From: Aalborgiella sp963841045
GTDB taxonomy: Bacteria; Pseudomonadota; Gammaproteobacteria; Burkholderiales; Burkholderiaceae_C
Direction: 5' to 3'
DNA: 64,000 nucleotides
Assembly: GCA_963841045.1 (NCBI GenBank)
Contig: CAWJBD010000004.1
Coordinates: 90,733 to 154,732 of the forward strand
In this document: positions 17,881 through 26,092 of the stretch, in pieces
Layout: each line of letters starts with the position of its first letter
How positions within the stretch are numbered: the stretch's first letter is position 1
The notes under the pieces: model-generated
Told to the model about the DNA's origin: nothing
Seen by the model: the letters and a program-made list of their open reading frames with translations, nothing else
Databases searched by the model: none
Position numbers and translations under genes: made by a program

Positions 17881-19074
17881 ATGAAAACTACGAATATGCA
17901 ATTGGATTCCAGCATTGCAGTCGATCAGCATCCAGCTTTGCTTGGGTCACTTGTACCACCCAAAGGCGTAAAACCGCTGAACTTCAGTCCAGGACCTACC
18001 TCTCTTGCTGCTGATGTGGAAGCTGAAATCAAGTCTCTTTTCGACGCTGAACGCATGTGTTCTATGTACCTGTCACATCGTTCACCAGAGTTCGTTGATA
18101 TTCTTCACAACACTGTGACACAGTTCCGTATTGCTATGGATATTCCTTATCAATATGAAATTTTGTACATGCACGGTGGCGGACATGGTCAGTTTGCAGC
18201 AGTACCTCTCAATCTTTGTCCCCAAGGGAACGAGAAAGCGACCTACATTGTTAACGGTACATGGTCCAAGCGAGCCGCATCAGAGGCTTCCAAATACTGC
18301 AATGTCGTCACTGTCTCTTCTGAAAATCCAGACGGCACATTCACGTCCAATCCATCTTTTGAAAACTTAGACCCAGAATCTAAATACGTGTATTTGTGTA
18401 CCAATGAAACGGTCAATGGCATCGAGCTGCATCAACTGCCTAAACTGGGTATAGATGCACCACTCGTGATTGACGCATCATCTGATTTCACCACCAAGCC
18501 TATTGATTGGCTGGGTGCTAATGTTGGCATTCTGTACGCATGCGCTTCAAAAAATATTGGCCATCCAGGTGCCACCATGTGCATCATTCGCAAGGACTTG
18601 CTTGGTAATTCAAGTAAGTTTTGTCCTGGTGTTCTGTGTTACACGACCAACATCAAAGAGGGAAATTTGTGGAATACCATTGCCACTTTCAATGTAGAAG
18701 TCACCGGTATTTATGCGAAATGGTTATTGGCTCAGGGTGGCGTCACCGAAATGGAGCGACGTGCAATCAACAAGTCGGATAGGTTGTACAAACTAATAGA
18801 CCAATCAAATGGTTTTTATTCCACTCCCATCACAGAACATGCCATTCGCAGCCGTATGAATGTGCCTTTTGATGTTGCAGGTGGTGATGCAAGCTTAACA
18901 AATGATTTCATTATTCAAGCATGGGAAAAAGGTATTGTGGGACTGAGAACCCTAACGCCTTTTGGTACTGGAAAGTACATGCGAGCGAGCTTGTATAACG
19001 GTGTTAGTGTTGAAAATACAGAAATATTGGCATCCTTCATGGTTGCCTTTATGAATGCGAACAAAACCAAGTAA
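17881..19074 (+). CDS. SerC-family (class V) aminotransferase, candidate cysteate/sulfopyruvate aminotransferase
   Basis: 397-residue PLP enzyme resembling phosphoserine aminotransferase along its whole length. The PLP lysine is K224 in CASKNIGHPG. The phosphate-binding residues of SerC appear kept (SHRSPEF around residue 66, RSRMNVPF, YMRASLYN), as is the tryptophan of NGTWSKR that stacks on PLP. It ends the suyA-suyB-comC operon, 72 bp after comC, and has an extra ~30 N-terminal residues. Sulfopyruvate and cysteate are sulfonate analogues of phosphohydroxypyruvate and phosphoserine, so a role in cysteate transamination is reasonable but unproven. A housekeeping serC may exist elsewhere. Confidence 0.85.
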   Translation: MKTTNMQLDSSIAVDQHPALLGSLVPPKGVKPLNFSPGPTSLAADVEAEIKSLFDAERMCSMYLSHRSPEFVDILHNTVTQFRIAMDIPYQYEILYMHGGGHGQFAAVPLNLCPQGNEKATYIVNGTWSKRAASEASKYCNVVTVSSENPDGTFTSNPSFENLDPESKYVYLCTNETVNGIELHQLPKLGIDAPLVIDASSDFTTKPIDWLGANVGILYACASKNIGHPGATMCIIRKDLLGNSSKFCPGVLCYTTNIKEGNLWNTIATFNVEVTGIYAKWLLAQGGVTEMERRAINKSDRLYKLIDQSNGFYSTPITEHAIRSRMNVPFDVAGGDASLTNDFIIQAWEKGIVGLRTLTPFGTGKYMRASLYNGVSVENTEILASFMVAFMNANKTK

Positions 19075-19090
19075 TGGTGGCTAAGATATG

Positions 19091-20092
19091 TTAAGGGATT
19101 AAAACAACTTTGCTGGATGCGATATTTCCACTGTCAAGCGCAGCAAAAGCGTCTGCCCCTTCAGACAGCGGCATGGCATGCACCCATGACAGATCACCAA
19201 ATGCACCGCGTTCAAGCAAATCCACTGTGGCACGCATATCGGCGGTTGTGTAGGTGTAGGTTCCCATCAGCGTGATTTCAGCTAGCGTCAGCTTGCGCAT
19301 ATCAATCTCACTCGCCCAGTCTTGCAAACCAATGTGCATGATCACGCCACCCGGTTTTACTGCACGCAAAGCTGCCGTACGTGTCACTTTTGCACCCACT
19401 GCATCTATCACGTAATCAAAGCCATTTTCTTTCGGTTCTACTTTTCTTGGGTCATAAGTCTCGACACCAGCATGCTCTTCTGCAGACCGACAACGCAGTG
19501 GGTTCACCTCAGCCATCACAGTACCATGGCAACCATATGTTTTCAGCAACAAAGCCGCCAACATACCAATTGCGCCCCCGCCCAAGATCAAAACTTTTTG
19601 CTCAGGTAGTGGACGAGTCATGGCTTTCAGACTCATGTTGATAGCATGCAATGCCGTAGAAGCTGGTTCTGTCAACGCGGCATGCAATGCAGGCATATGT
19701 TGTGGAATGTGAACGAGTGATGATGCAGGTATCGACATGTACTCGGCAAACGCACCAGGTCGTGTCATGCCTACCATGGTGCGGTTGCTACAAAGATTGT
19801 TGCGCCCCTGCACACAGTAATCACAAAAGCCACACGTAATAAGCGGGTTGCCAGTTACACGCAAACCTGCTGCAAAATCTGACGACGCGCTACTGACCAC
19901 TGTTCCGCTGAATTCGTGTCCAAGGACCAAGCCAGGTAGACGTCGTGGGTCATGTCCGTGGTAAGCATGCATATCTGAACCACAAATGCCCACAGCCTCA
20001 ATGCGTAAAACGACTTCGTTCGGTAACAAATCAGGTTGCGCGCGGTCCTGTAGTTGAACTTCGTTGGGTTTTGTATAGACCAAGGCTTTCAT
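19091..20092 (-). CDS. Zinc-dependent alcohol dehydrogenase, putative DHPS 2-dehydrogenase
   Basis: 333-residue medium-chain dehydrogenase. Catalytic Zn ligands are in GICGSDMH (Cys37) and GHEFSG. The structural Zn site is the four-Cys CGFCDYCVQGRNNLC; the Rossmann motif is LILGGGAIG near residue 170. It is the last gene of the operon containing hpsN and the transporter, 81 bp after the SDR. In known dihydroxypropanesulfonate clusters two further dehydrogenases (HpsO, HpsP) accompany HpsN and equilibrate the enantiomers by oxidation at C2. This gene and the SDR are the candidates; I do not assign which is which. Confidence 0.85.
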   Translation of the reverse strand: MKALVYTKPNEVQLQDRAQPDLLPNEVVLRIEAVGICGSDMHAYHGHDPRRLPGLVLGHEFSGTVVSSASSDFAAGLRVTGNPLITCGFCDYCVQGRNNLCSNRTMVGMTRPGAFAEYMSIPASSLVHIPQHMPALHAALTEPASTALHAINMSLKAMTRPLPEQKVLILGGGAIGMLAALLLKTYGCHGTVMAEVNPLRCRSAEEHAGVETYDPRKVEPKENGFDYVIDAVGAKVTRTAALRAVKPGGVIMHIGLQDWASEIDMRKLTLAEITLMGTYTYTTADMRATVDLLERGAFGDLSWVHAMPLSEGADAFAALDSGNIASSKVVLIP

Positions 20093-20173
20093 GATTTTTA
20101 TCTTTCAATGTAGATACGCAAAATTGAGTAATTTTCTAATAGGTTTAAATACCATACCGAAATACACATACTC

Positions 20174-20938
20174 TCATTTTGACGTGTAGCCACCATCTAA
20201 CATGATGGTTTGACCAGTGACATAAGATGAAGCATCGCTGGCTAGGAAAATGCTGAGTCCATCTAAGTCTGCTAGCACCCCATTTCGACCAATGCATGTT
20301 TGATCAGCATGGCGTTGTGCCAATGAATTGTCGGCAAACACAGGTGCGGTAAGCGCTGTTGGAAAAAAACCAGGGCCGATTGCATTGCATGTGATACCAG
20401 AACGCCCCCATTCTTGTGCAATGGCTCGTGTTAATTGCACCACTCCACCCTTACCTGCCCCGTAAGGTGCACTATTTGCAAATGCGCGGTAGCTTTGCAG
20501 ACTGGCAATGTTGATGATACGACCCCAGCGACGTTCTGCCATTTGTGGTGCAAAAGCTTGGGTCAAGAAGAATGGCGCGCTCAAATGCAAATTGATCTGG
20601 GTTTGCCATGATTCAGGCGTGATTTCAGCAAATGGCTCTCGCATATTGACGCCAGCGGCATTGACCAAAATATCAATCGAACCCAATTGCAAAGCTTGCT
20701 TTGCAGCAGCTTGCGCTGCAGCTATATTCGCTAGATCGCAAGCAACATACTCCACGTTTATGCCCTGCGCCTTTAGTCTCGCAGCAGAGGCAGATAACGC
20801 CTCCTGTCTACGCGCAGCCAAAATCAATTTTGCGCCAGCCAAACCCAGTGCATTAGCGATTGCTTCGCCAATTCCAGAGTTCCCCCCAGTGACAAAAGCA
20901 GTTTTTCCCTTGAGTGTAAATATGGATTGGATACTCAT
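20174..20938 (-). CDS. Short-chain dehydrogenase/reductase, putative DHPS 2-dehydrogenase
   Basis: Classical SDR of 254 residues from ATG 20938 (an upstream TTG at 20959 would add seven residues). The coenzyme motif TGGNSGIGEA lies near residue 18, NNAG-type NAAGVN near residue 90, and the catalytic Ser-Tyr-Lys in NIASLQSYRA...YGAGK. It begins 23 bp after hpsN, indicating one transcript. By position it probably oxidises or reduces the C2 hydroxyl of 2,3-dihydroxypropane-1-sulfonate, as HpsO/HpsP do, letting HpsN use both enantiomers. The C-terminal SSYVTGQTIMLDGGYTSK is typical of polyol or gluconate 5-dehydrogenase-like SDRs. Confidence 0.85.
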   Translation of the reverse strand: MSIQSIFTLKGKTAFVTGGNSGIGEAIANALGLAGAKLILAARRQEALSASAARLKAQGINVEYVACDLANIAAAQAAAKQALQLGSIDILVNAAGVNMREPFAEITPESWQTQINLHLSAPFFLTQAFAPQMAERRWGRIINIASLQSYRAFANSAPYGAGKGGVVQLTRAIAQEWGRSGITCNAIGPGFFPTALTAPVFADNSLAQRHADQTCIGRNGVLADLDGLSIFLASDASSYVTGQTIMLDGGYTSK

Positions 20939-20960
20939 ATTGATTCTCACATTTGTCAAA

Positions 20961-22274
20961 CTATTCTTTGACTGGGCTTCCTAGGTCAAAATTTTGACCC
21001 GGGAAGTACTTGGCCAAACGATCATCTGCGGTTCGCGCATGTGCTTCCATACCTTCTAATCTAGATATGCGTGCTGTTGCCAGGCCAATATCTCTAGCGG
21101 CCTCACGGGTCATTTGCTGCCAAGTCAGCGTTTTCATGAATTTGTGAACAGACAAACCACCTGAGTAGCGTGCTGCGCCCTTAGTGGGTAAGACATGATT
21201 CGGCCCGCTGGCTTTGTCACCATAAGCCACTGTCGTTTCTTCCCCGAGGAATAACGATCCGTAGCAAGTGAGTTTGTCCAGCCACCACTTCAAATCTTTC
21301 GTATGAACTTCTAAGTGCTCTGAGGCATATTTATCGGATATTTCGGCCACTTCATCGCGAGTTGAGCACACGATCACCTCGCCGTAATCGCGCCAAGCAG
21401 CAGCTGCCGCATCTTTTGCAATAGGTGGCAAGCTGTCAATCAATGCAGGCACCCGTGCCATGACGTCACGTGCCAGTTTCTCATCGGTAGTGAATAGCCA
21501 TGCAGGTGTCTCATGACCGTGTTCGGCCTGCCCTACTAAATCGCTGGCAACAATGGCCGGGTCTGCAGTCTCGTCTGCAATGACCGCCACCTCAGATGGA
21601 CCGGCGAACACATCAATACCGACTTTGCCGAACAAACTTCTTTTGGCTTCAGCAACAAATTTATTGCCTGGCCCCACAATCACATCAGCTGGTTTGCCGG
21701 TAAATAAACCGTATGCCATTGTGGCAATGGCTTGAACACCGCCCAAAGTCATGATGACATCTGCCCCTGCTTTCTCAAAGGCATACATCAAATATGGGTG
21801 CATGGGTCCGCCACGAAATGGTCCTGAACAGGCAATGATGGTTTTGACACCAGCGGCTTTAGCGGTAGCAACACCCATGTAAGCGCTTGCAATATGGGCA
21901 TAACGACCAGCGGGTGCATAGCAACCAGCCACGTTGACTGGAATAACACGTTGGCCAGCAGTAACGCCAGGGTGAAGTTCTGTTGTGAATTCTGATAAAG
22001 AGTCTCGCTGTGCCTTGGCAAACTTGGATACTTGCGCAATCGCAAAATCGATATCAGCTTTTACCTGAGCGGGAACTGTCAAAGCATTGGCTTTTAACTG
22101 CTCCTGAGTCACGATTAAATCACCAGACCATTTGTCTAAATCAGCTGCATACTTGCGTACTGCAGCCTCGCCATTTGCTTGAATTTCAGACAGCATGGTG
22201 TTTACCACTTGTTGCGCGGTAGCTGTTTCAGTTTCAGGGGATTTATCTGCTTTTTTGAGGTAAGAGATTGACAA
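20961..22274 (-). CDS. hpsN: Histidinol dehydrogenase-like sulfopropanediol 3-dehydrogenase
   Basis: 437 residues of the HisD family but set in a sulfonate cluster, not a his operon. HpsN oxidises (R)-2,3-dihydroxypropane-1-sulfonate in two NAD steps to (R)-sulfolactate. Active-site Glu319-His320 (ASEHLEVH) occupy the catalytic base positions; Zn ligand candidates are Gln249 and His252 (VGQAEHGHE), with SGPNHVLPT and EGMEAHAR downstream. The length and neighbours (SDR, zinc ADH, importer, convergent suyAB) fit HpsN of Cupriavidus-type pathways. A true HisD would normally sit with hisG/hisC. Confidence in HpsN rests on context plus overall resemblance. Confidence 0.85.
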   Translation of the reverse strand: MSISYLKKADKSPETETATAQQVVNTMLSEIQANGEAAVRKYAADLDKWSGDLIVTQEQLKANALTVPAQVKADIDFAIAQVSKFAKAQRDSLSEFTTELHPGVTAGQRVIPVNVAGCYAPAGRYAHIASAYMGVATAKAAGVKTIIACSGPFRGGPMHPYLMYAFEKAGADVIMTLGGVQAIATMAYGLFTGKPADVIVGPGNKFVAEAKRSLFGKVGIDVFAGPSEVAVIADETADPAIVASDLVGQAEHGHETPAWLFTTDEKLARDVMARVPALIDSLPPIAKDAAAAAWRDYGEVIVCSTRDEVAEISDKYASEHLEVHTKDLKWWLDKLTCYGSLFLGEETTVAYGDKASGPNHVLPTKGAARYSGGLSVHKFMKTLTWQQMTREAARDIGLATARISRLEGMEAHARTADDRLAKYFPGQNFDLGSPVKE

Positions 22275-22367
22275 GGTATAACTCCAAAGTTGATGGTGCT
22301 GGATTTGAAAGTAAGTAAAACTCTTAGTTGCACCTGTATAGACGCAATTAAGAATAAGATCTGGAAA

Positions 22368-22395
22368 CAGGTAGCCACATCAATGTGACTACCTG
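22368..22395 (-). promoter_or_regulatory. Intercistronic hairpin between binding-protein gene and hpsN
   Basis: CAGGTAGCCACAT (22368-22380) and ATGTGACTACCTG (22383-22395) are inverted with one mismatch. It lies 9 bases after the binding-protein stop in the direction of transcription and is followed by only a weak T tract. Such hairpins commonly stabilise the upstream binding-protein mRNA or partly terminate, so more binding protein than enzyme is made. Confidence 0.55.
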
Positions 22396-22403
22396 CTCAA
22401 TCT

Positions 22404-23456
22404 TTACTTGGACATGTTGGCCATGTCACGTAATTTTGGATCAGCTTGAACACGTTTCATAAATTCATCTGTAACGTATTCAGATGATTTTGGCACTTGT
22501 TGTACAGCGCCTGTTTCGCGCATAAATACTGCGAGTTCATCAAACCACTTGTCCATTTGAGAGCTTGCACCTTTGCGATCCATGAGTTCAATTTGCTTCT
22601 GCAAACTAAATGTTGGACGGGTATCAAACTCTTTATTCATGGCAGCCTCGCTGATGCTAACGCCACCTTTTGCATAAAAGTCTTTCATCATGCGAATAGA
22701 CTCAGCACGGTGTGCGTTCATCCAGCTCCATGAACGTAAGTAGACAGCGAGAAATTTTGCAACATTTTCAGGATTTTGTTTAGCATAATCACCTCGTGCA
22801 ATCAAAGCACCTGGCACAATGGCACCACTGTCTTTGCCGGAACACAATAATTTCGCGCCTGCTTTTTCCTCTACAGTGTAAATATTAGGCGCCCACATAC
22901 CGGCTAAGTCTGTATTGTTAGACGACAGCGCTGAAATGATCTCTGCTTGCCCCATGTTCTTCATTACAACATCAGATTTTTTGAGGCCGTATTTTTTCAA
23001 ACATGATTGAACTGCAAAGTCAGCAGTAGAATTTTGTGTCAAGGTAATTGTTTTGCCTCTGAGTGCTGCCGCTGGATCTTTGGCGAACTCCGCAGCTGCT
23101 TTAGCGCTACCGATCAAGCCGTTACCTACCGATTCGTCATTGCTGATGCCAATAGTTTTGATACCGAAGCGAACATGACCAAGCACCGCAGGCACGGAAC
23201 CTGTTCCACCCACATCCCAAGAGCCTGCTGCAGAAGCTGCGATTTGGGGAACGCCTGCAGGGAAAGTAGAGAACTCAGGCGCTAAGCCAACTTCTTTCCA
23301 CCAACCTTTTTCAGTTGCCACATGAAAAGGCATGGCCCAATACAGCGATGGTTGATAGCTGATTTTGATAGGTGTGAGTGCTTGTGCTGATACTGTGTTC
23401 ACAGTACCTACTGCTAAACCAAATGTGAGTACAGAGGCAATTCGCGATAATTTCAT
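22404..23456 (-). CDS. ABC transporter substrate-binding protein (sulfonate/nitrate/taurine type)
   Basis: 350-residue periplasmic binding protein. The signal peptide is residues 1-25 (KLSRIASVLTFGLAVGTVNTVSAQA, Ala-X-Ala cleavage). The mature NMT1/SsuA-like domain starts TPIKISYQPSLYWAMPFHVATEKGWW. It lies in one operon with an ATPase and two permeases upstream and hpsN downstream, so the ligand is probably dihydroxypropanesulfonate or a related C3 sulfonate. Binding-pocket residues cannot be assigned by eye; taurine or alkanesulfonate are alternatives. Confidence 0.87.
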   Translation of the reverse strand: MKLSRIASVLTFGLAVGTVNTVSAQALTPIKISYQPSLYWAMPFHVATEKGWWKEVGLAPEFSTFPAGVPQIAASAAGSWDVGGTGSVPAVLGHVRFGIKTIGISNDESVGNGLIGSAKAAAEFAKDPAAALRGKTITLTQNSTADFAVQSCLKKYGLKKSDVVMKNMGQAEIISALSSNNTDLAGMWAPNIYTVEEKAGAKLLCSGKDSGAIVPGALIARGDYAKQNPENVAKFLAVYLRSWSWMNAHRAESIRMMKDFYAKGGVSISEAAMNKEFDTRPTFSLQKQIELMDRKGASSQMDKWFDELAVFMRETGAVQQVPKSSEYVTDEFMKRVQADPKLRDMANMSK

Positions 23457-23490
23457 TCAATATCTCCTTCGTGGGTTGCGGTTAAAAAAC

Positions 23491-24288
23491 TCAATGATCT
23501 GTTCCAGCGTGTTCCTCACGCAAGGACTTCCAGATTCGTGTACGAAGATGGACGAAACTTTCTAGGTCCATGACATCTTCAATTTTGGTATGTTTGTCCC
23601 AATTCTCTTGCTCTCGAACGGTCTTAACATCGATGATCTCTTTGATTTTTCCTGGGCGGCTGGTCATAATGACAACGCGATCTGCTAAGTAAACGGCCTC
23701 TTCAACAGAGTGAGTTATGAACAAAACGGTACGTGGATTCTTTCGGGCCAGTTTGACCAACTCTTCTTGCATGACAACTCGCGTTTGTGCATCTAAAGCG
23801 CCGAACGGTTCGTCCATGAGCAACACTTGCGGATCTAAAGCGTAAGCACGTGCAATGGCAACCCGTTGTTGCATACCACCTGACAACTGATGCGGATAAG
23901 CGCTCTCATAGCCTTTCAAGTTCATTAATTCGATGTAACCAGCAATGGTTTGTTTTCGCTTTTCTAATTCGATTCCTTTGCTGCGCAAACCAAAATCAAT
24001 ATTTTCGTAAACAGTTTTCCAAGGAAACAATGCAAACTGTTGAAACACCACAGCACGATCTGGGCCAGGCGCTTTAACAATTTCATTATTCACTGTAACA
24101 GTACCGCTGGTCGGGAACTCTAAGCCTGCTGCCATTCTCATGCAAGTCGTTTTGCCGCAACCTGAAGGTCCAACGATGACAACGAATTCGCGGTCAACCA
24201 CTGTTAAGTTGATGCCATCCAGAGTTAGAAAATCTTTTCCATCTCTCTGAAATACACGAGAAACATTTGATAACTCAATATTGGCCAT
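23491..24288 (-). CDS. ABC transporter ATP-binding protein (SsuB/TauB type)
   Basis: ATPase energising sulfonate import. 265 residues from ATG 24288 (a TTG at 24294 is possible). Walker A GPSGCGKTT near residue 43, Q-loop VVFQQFALFPW, signature LSGGMQQR, Walker B VLLMDEPFGALD, D-loop and H-loop LFITHSVEEA are all intact. It precedes the binding-protein gene by 34 bp and follows the permease gene by 61 bp. Family and operon context both indicate a nitrate/sulfonate/taurine-class importer. Confidence 0.93.
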   Translation of the reverse strand: MANIELSNVSRVFQRDGKDFLTLDGINLTVVDREFVVIVGPSGCGKTTCMRMAAGLEFPTSGTVTVNNEIVKAPGPDRAVVFQQFALFPWKTVYENIDFGLRSKGIELEKRKQTIAGYIELMNLKGYESAYPHQLSGGMQQRVAIARAYALDPQVLLMDEPFGALDAQTRVVMQEELVKLARKNPRTVLFITHSVEEAVYLADRVVIMTSRPGKIKEIIDVKTVREQENWDKHTKIEDVMDLESFVHLRTRIWKSLREEHAGTDH

Positions 24289-24349
24289 TTTCAATGCGCT
24301 TTCGTAAGATTGTTGTTATTTGGTGTTGGCTTTGCTTGAACAATTCAAT

Positions 24350-25129
24350 TTAGCTTTGACGATATTTGAGCAGCATCGTTTCAATGCGTCGAAGCAGGAT
24401 ATCAATCAGCACTCCGACTGCTCCGATTGATAACATTCCTGCCATGACAATATCTGTGGCAAGAGCGCTTTGTGCACGAACAATTAAATTTCCCATACCA
24501 CTACTCGCAACGATGAGTTCAGCACCGACCAACGAAAGCCAGCCCAGTCCGGCTCCTATGCGTAGACCTGCAATGATTGACGGTACTGCTGCTGGAAACA
24601 ATACCTCACGCAAGGTGCGAAAATTGCCAACCCCAAGCATGTTGGCTGCTTCAAGGAAACGAATGTCGACATTTTTTGCACCTCGGTATGCATTAATCAA
24701 GCAAGGAGGAAAAGCGCCCGCGAAAATGATCATGGTAGGACCACCAATGCCAGTGCCAAACCACAGCGCAGCAAATGGCACCCAAGCAACTGGCGCAATG
24801 AATCGCAGGCTATCAAATAACGGTGTCACAACATCGTCGAGCCAATTGAACAAACCCATCATTAATCCCAAAGGCACACCAATTAAAGCGGCTAGACCAA
24901 AACCCATGGCAAAGCGTTGCAGACTTGCAAGCATATGTTCTGTGAGCACATGACCTGCAAACGGGTTGTGAAATAAATCAATGATTTTTGCGATAACCTC
25001 ATGTGGCATAGGCAAAAATTTAGGTGGCGCAAGCTGCAAGAATCGTGCTAAGTACCAAATAGCTAGAAATGAGACGGTACCAATTATTGTGAGACGCCAG
25101 AACTCATTGCGTGGTAGTTTATCGTTCAT
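24350..25129 (-). CDS. ABC transporter permease (SsuC/TauC type)
   Basis: Inner-membrane permease of 259 residues from ATG 25129. That ATG overlaps the TGA of the upstream permease by 4 bases (ATGA), so the two are translationally coupled. About six membrane spans; the cytoplasmic EAA loop is EAANMLGVGNFRTLREVLFPAAVPSIIAGLRIG, which docks the ATPase. The operon encodes two non-identical permeases, suggesting a heterodimeric channel, whereas SsuABC and TauABC have a single permease gene. Confidence 0.9.
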   Translation of the reverse strand: MNDKLPRNEFWRLTIIGTVSFLAIWYLARFLQLAPPKFLPMPHEVIAKIIDLFHNPFAGHVLTEHMLASLQRFAMGFGLAALIGVPLGLMMGLFNWLDDVVTPLFDSLRFIAPVAWVPFAALWFGTGIGGPTMIIFAGAFPPCLINAYRGAKNVDIRFLEAANMLGVGNFRTLREVLFPAAVPSIIAGLRIGAGLGWLSLVGAELIVASSGMGNLIVRAQSALATDIVMAGMLSIGAVGVLIDILLRRIETMLLKYRQS

Positions 25130-25923
25130 TCTGCGACCCTGCCTTTCCTCCAAGGCATAGCCTTGTTTTCAATTTGACCCAACACCCAAGTCGAGAGCGC
25201 ACCACAAATACCTACGCAAACCATGGCCACTAATATCATTGCTGGATAAATATCTTGAGCAGCTTGGTTAAGAATACTACCCAAACCGTATAAGGCACCT
25301 ATCAACTCTGCAGCAACCAAAGTGGTCCAACTGGCCTGCAAAGACAGTCGAAGACCAGTAAAAATCATAGGCATACTGCCGGGAACCAGCACTTCTTTGA
25401 CCATTCTCAAACCTCGAACCCCTAACATTCTGGATGCCTCCATGATGGGAACTTCGATGTTTCTTACACCAGTAAAGGTATTGATAACAGAGGGCACAAA
25501 TGCGGCAACAAAAATGACCAATATTTTTGATCCATCGTCTAATCCAAGCCAAACAATCGCTAGTGGAATCCAAGCCAATGGCGGAATGGGCCGCAGTAAT
25601 AGAAATGCGGGATTGATAAGCGCTTCAGCGCGTCGTGAAAACCCCATCAACAAACCCAGAGGTACACCAACAGCAACCGCTACAGAAAACCCTTTAAGCA
25701 CCAATTGAATGCTATGCAACACATGCTGATGAAGTTTGCCATTGCCATATCCTTCTGCTTGAATAAATTGCAATGCACTCCATGCTTCGCTTGGCTTGGG
25801 GAAACGTGAAGGATTTATCCAACCAAAAACTGATGTCGCAAGATACCAAAATAAACCGACTACAGCGAGGGTAAGTAAACCTATGCTGATTTGTCGTGTT
25901 TGTCTACTTTTGAAGAAGGCCAA
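25126..25923 (-). CDS. ABC transporter permease (SsuC/TauC type), first gene of the hps operon
   Basis: About six spans, with the EAA loop EASRMLGVRGLRMVKEVLVPGSMPMIFTGLRLS. The open frame extends to an ATG at 25983, but that would place the LacI-type operator (25949-25962) inside the coding sequence. A TTG at 25923 with AAGGGAG 5 bases upstream gives a conventional start (265 residues, beginning AFFKSRQTRQ) and is preferred. It heads the leftward operon permease-permease-ATPase-binding protein-hpsN-SDR-ADH, divergent from the lacI-type gene. Confidence 0.88.
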   Translation of the reverse strand: MAFFKSRQTRQISIGLLTLAVVGLFWYLATSVFGWINPSRFPKPSEAWSALQFIQAEGYGNGKLHQHVLHSIQLVLKGFSVAVAVGVPLGLLMGFSRRAEALINPAFLLLRPIPPLAWIPLAIVWLGLDDGSKILVIFVAAFVPSVINTFTGVRNIEVPIMEASRMLGVRGLRMVKEVLVPGSMPMIFTGLRLSLQASWTTLVAAELIGALYGLGSILNQAAQDIYPAMILVAMVCVGICGALSTWVLGQIENKAMPWRKGRVAE

Positions 25924-25948
25924 AATTTCTCCCTTAACTATCCAATAA

Positions 25949-25962
25949 TGCAAGCGCTTGCA
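25949..25962. promoter_or_regulatory. LacI-family operator 1 (hps operon side)
   Basis: TGCAAGCGCTTGCA, a perfect 14-bp palindrome with the central CG and AAGCGCTT core typical of LacI/GalR-family operators. It lies 26 bp upstream of the proposed TTG start of the first permease gene and is repeated with one mismatch at 26036-26049. Confidence 0.75.
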
Positions 25963-26035
25963 AGAAATATATCCATATATCATTCAAAGTCAACAGTAAA
26001 TAAGTAAATCTAGGGTAAACGATAGGTCTTAAAAA

Positions 26036-26049
26036 TGCAATCGCTTGCA
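26036..26049. promoter_or_regulatory. LacI-family operator 2 (regulator side)
   Basis: TGCAATCGCTTGCA, 13 of 14 bases identical to operator 1, 44 bp upstream of the lacI-type start codon. The two centres are 87 bp apart, about eight helical turns, so looping repression of both divergent promoters is possible. Confidence 0.7.
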
Positions 26050-26092
26050 ATAAACACAATTGCAATATGTTGGAATATGGCATGATTGACAT

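Noticed and set aside
20961..22274. Annotation as HisD of histidine biosynthesis
   Set aside because: The family fold is the same, but neighbours are a sulfonate importer and dehydrogenases with convergent suyAB, and no his genes are present; HpsN fits better.
26005..26090. Extension of the first hps permease to the ATG at 25983 and a promoter further upstream
   Set aside because: The extension would encode the LacI operator and lacks a ribosome-binding site; the TTG at 25923 behind AAGGGAG fits better.
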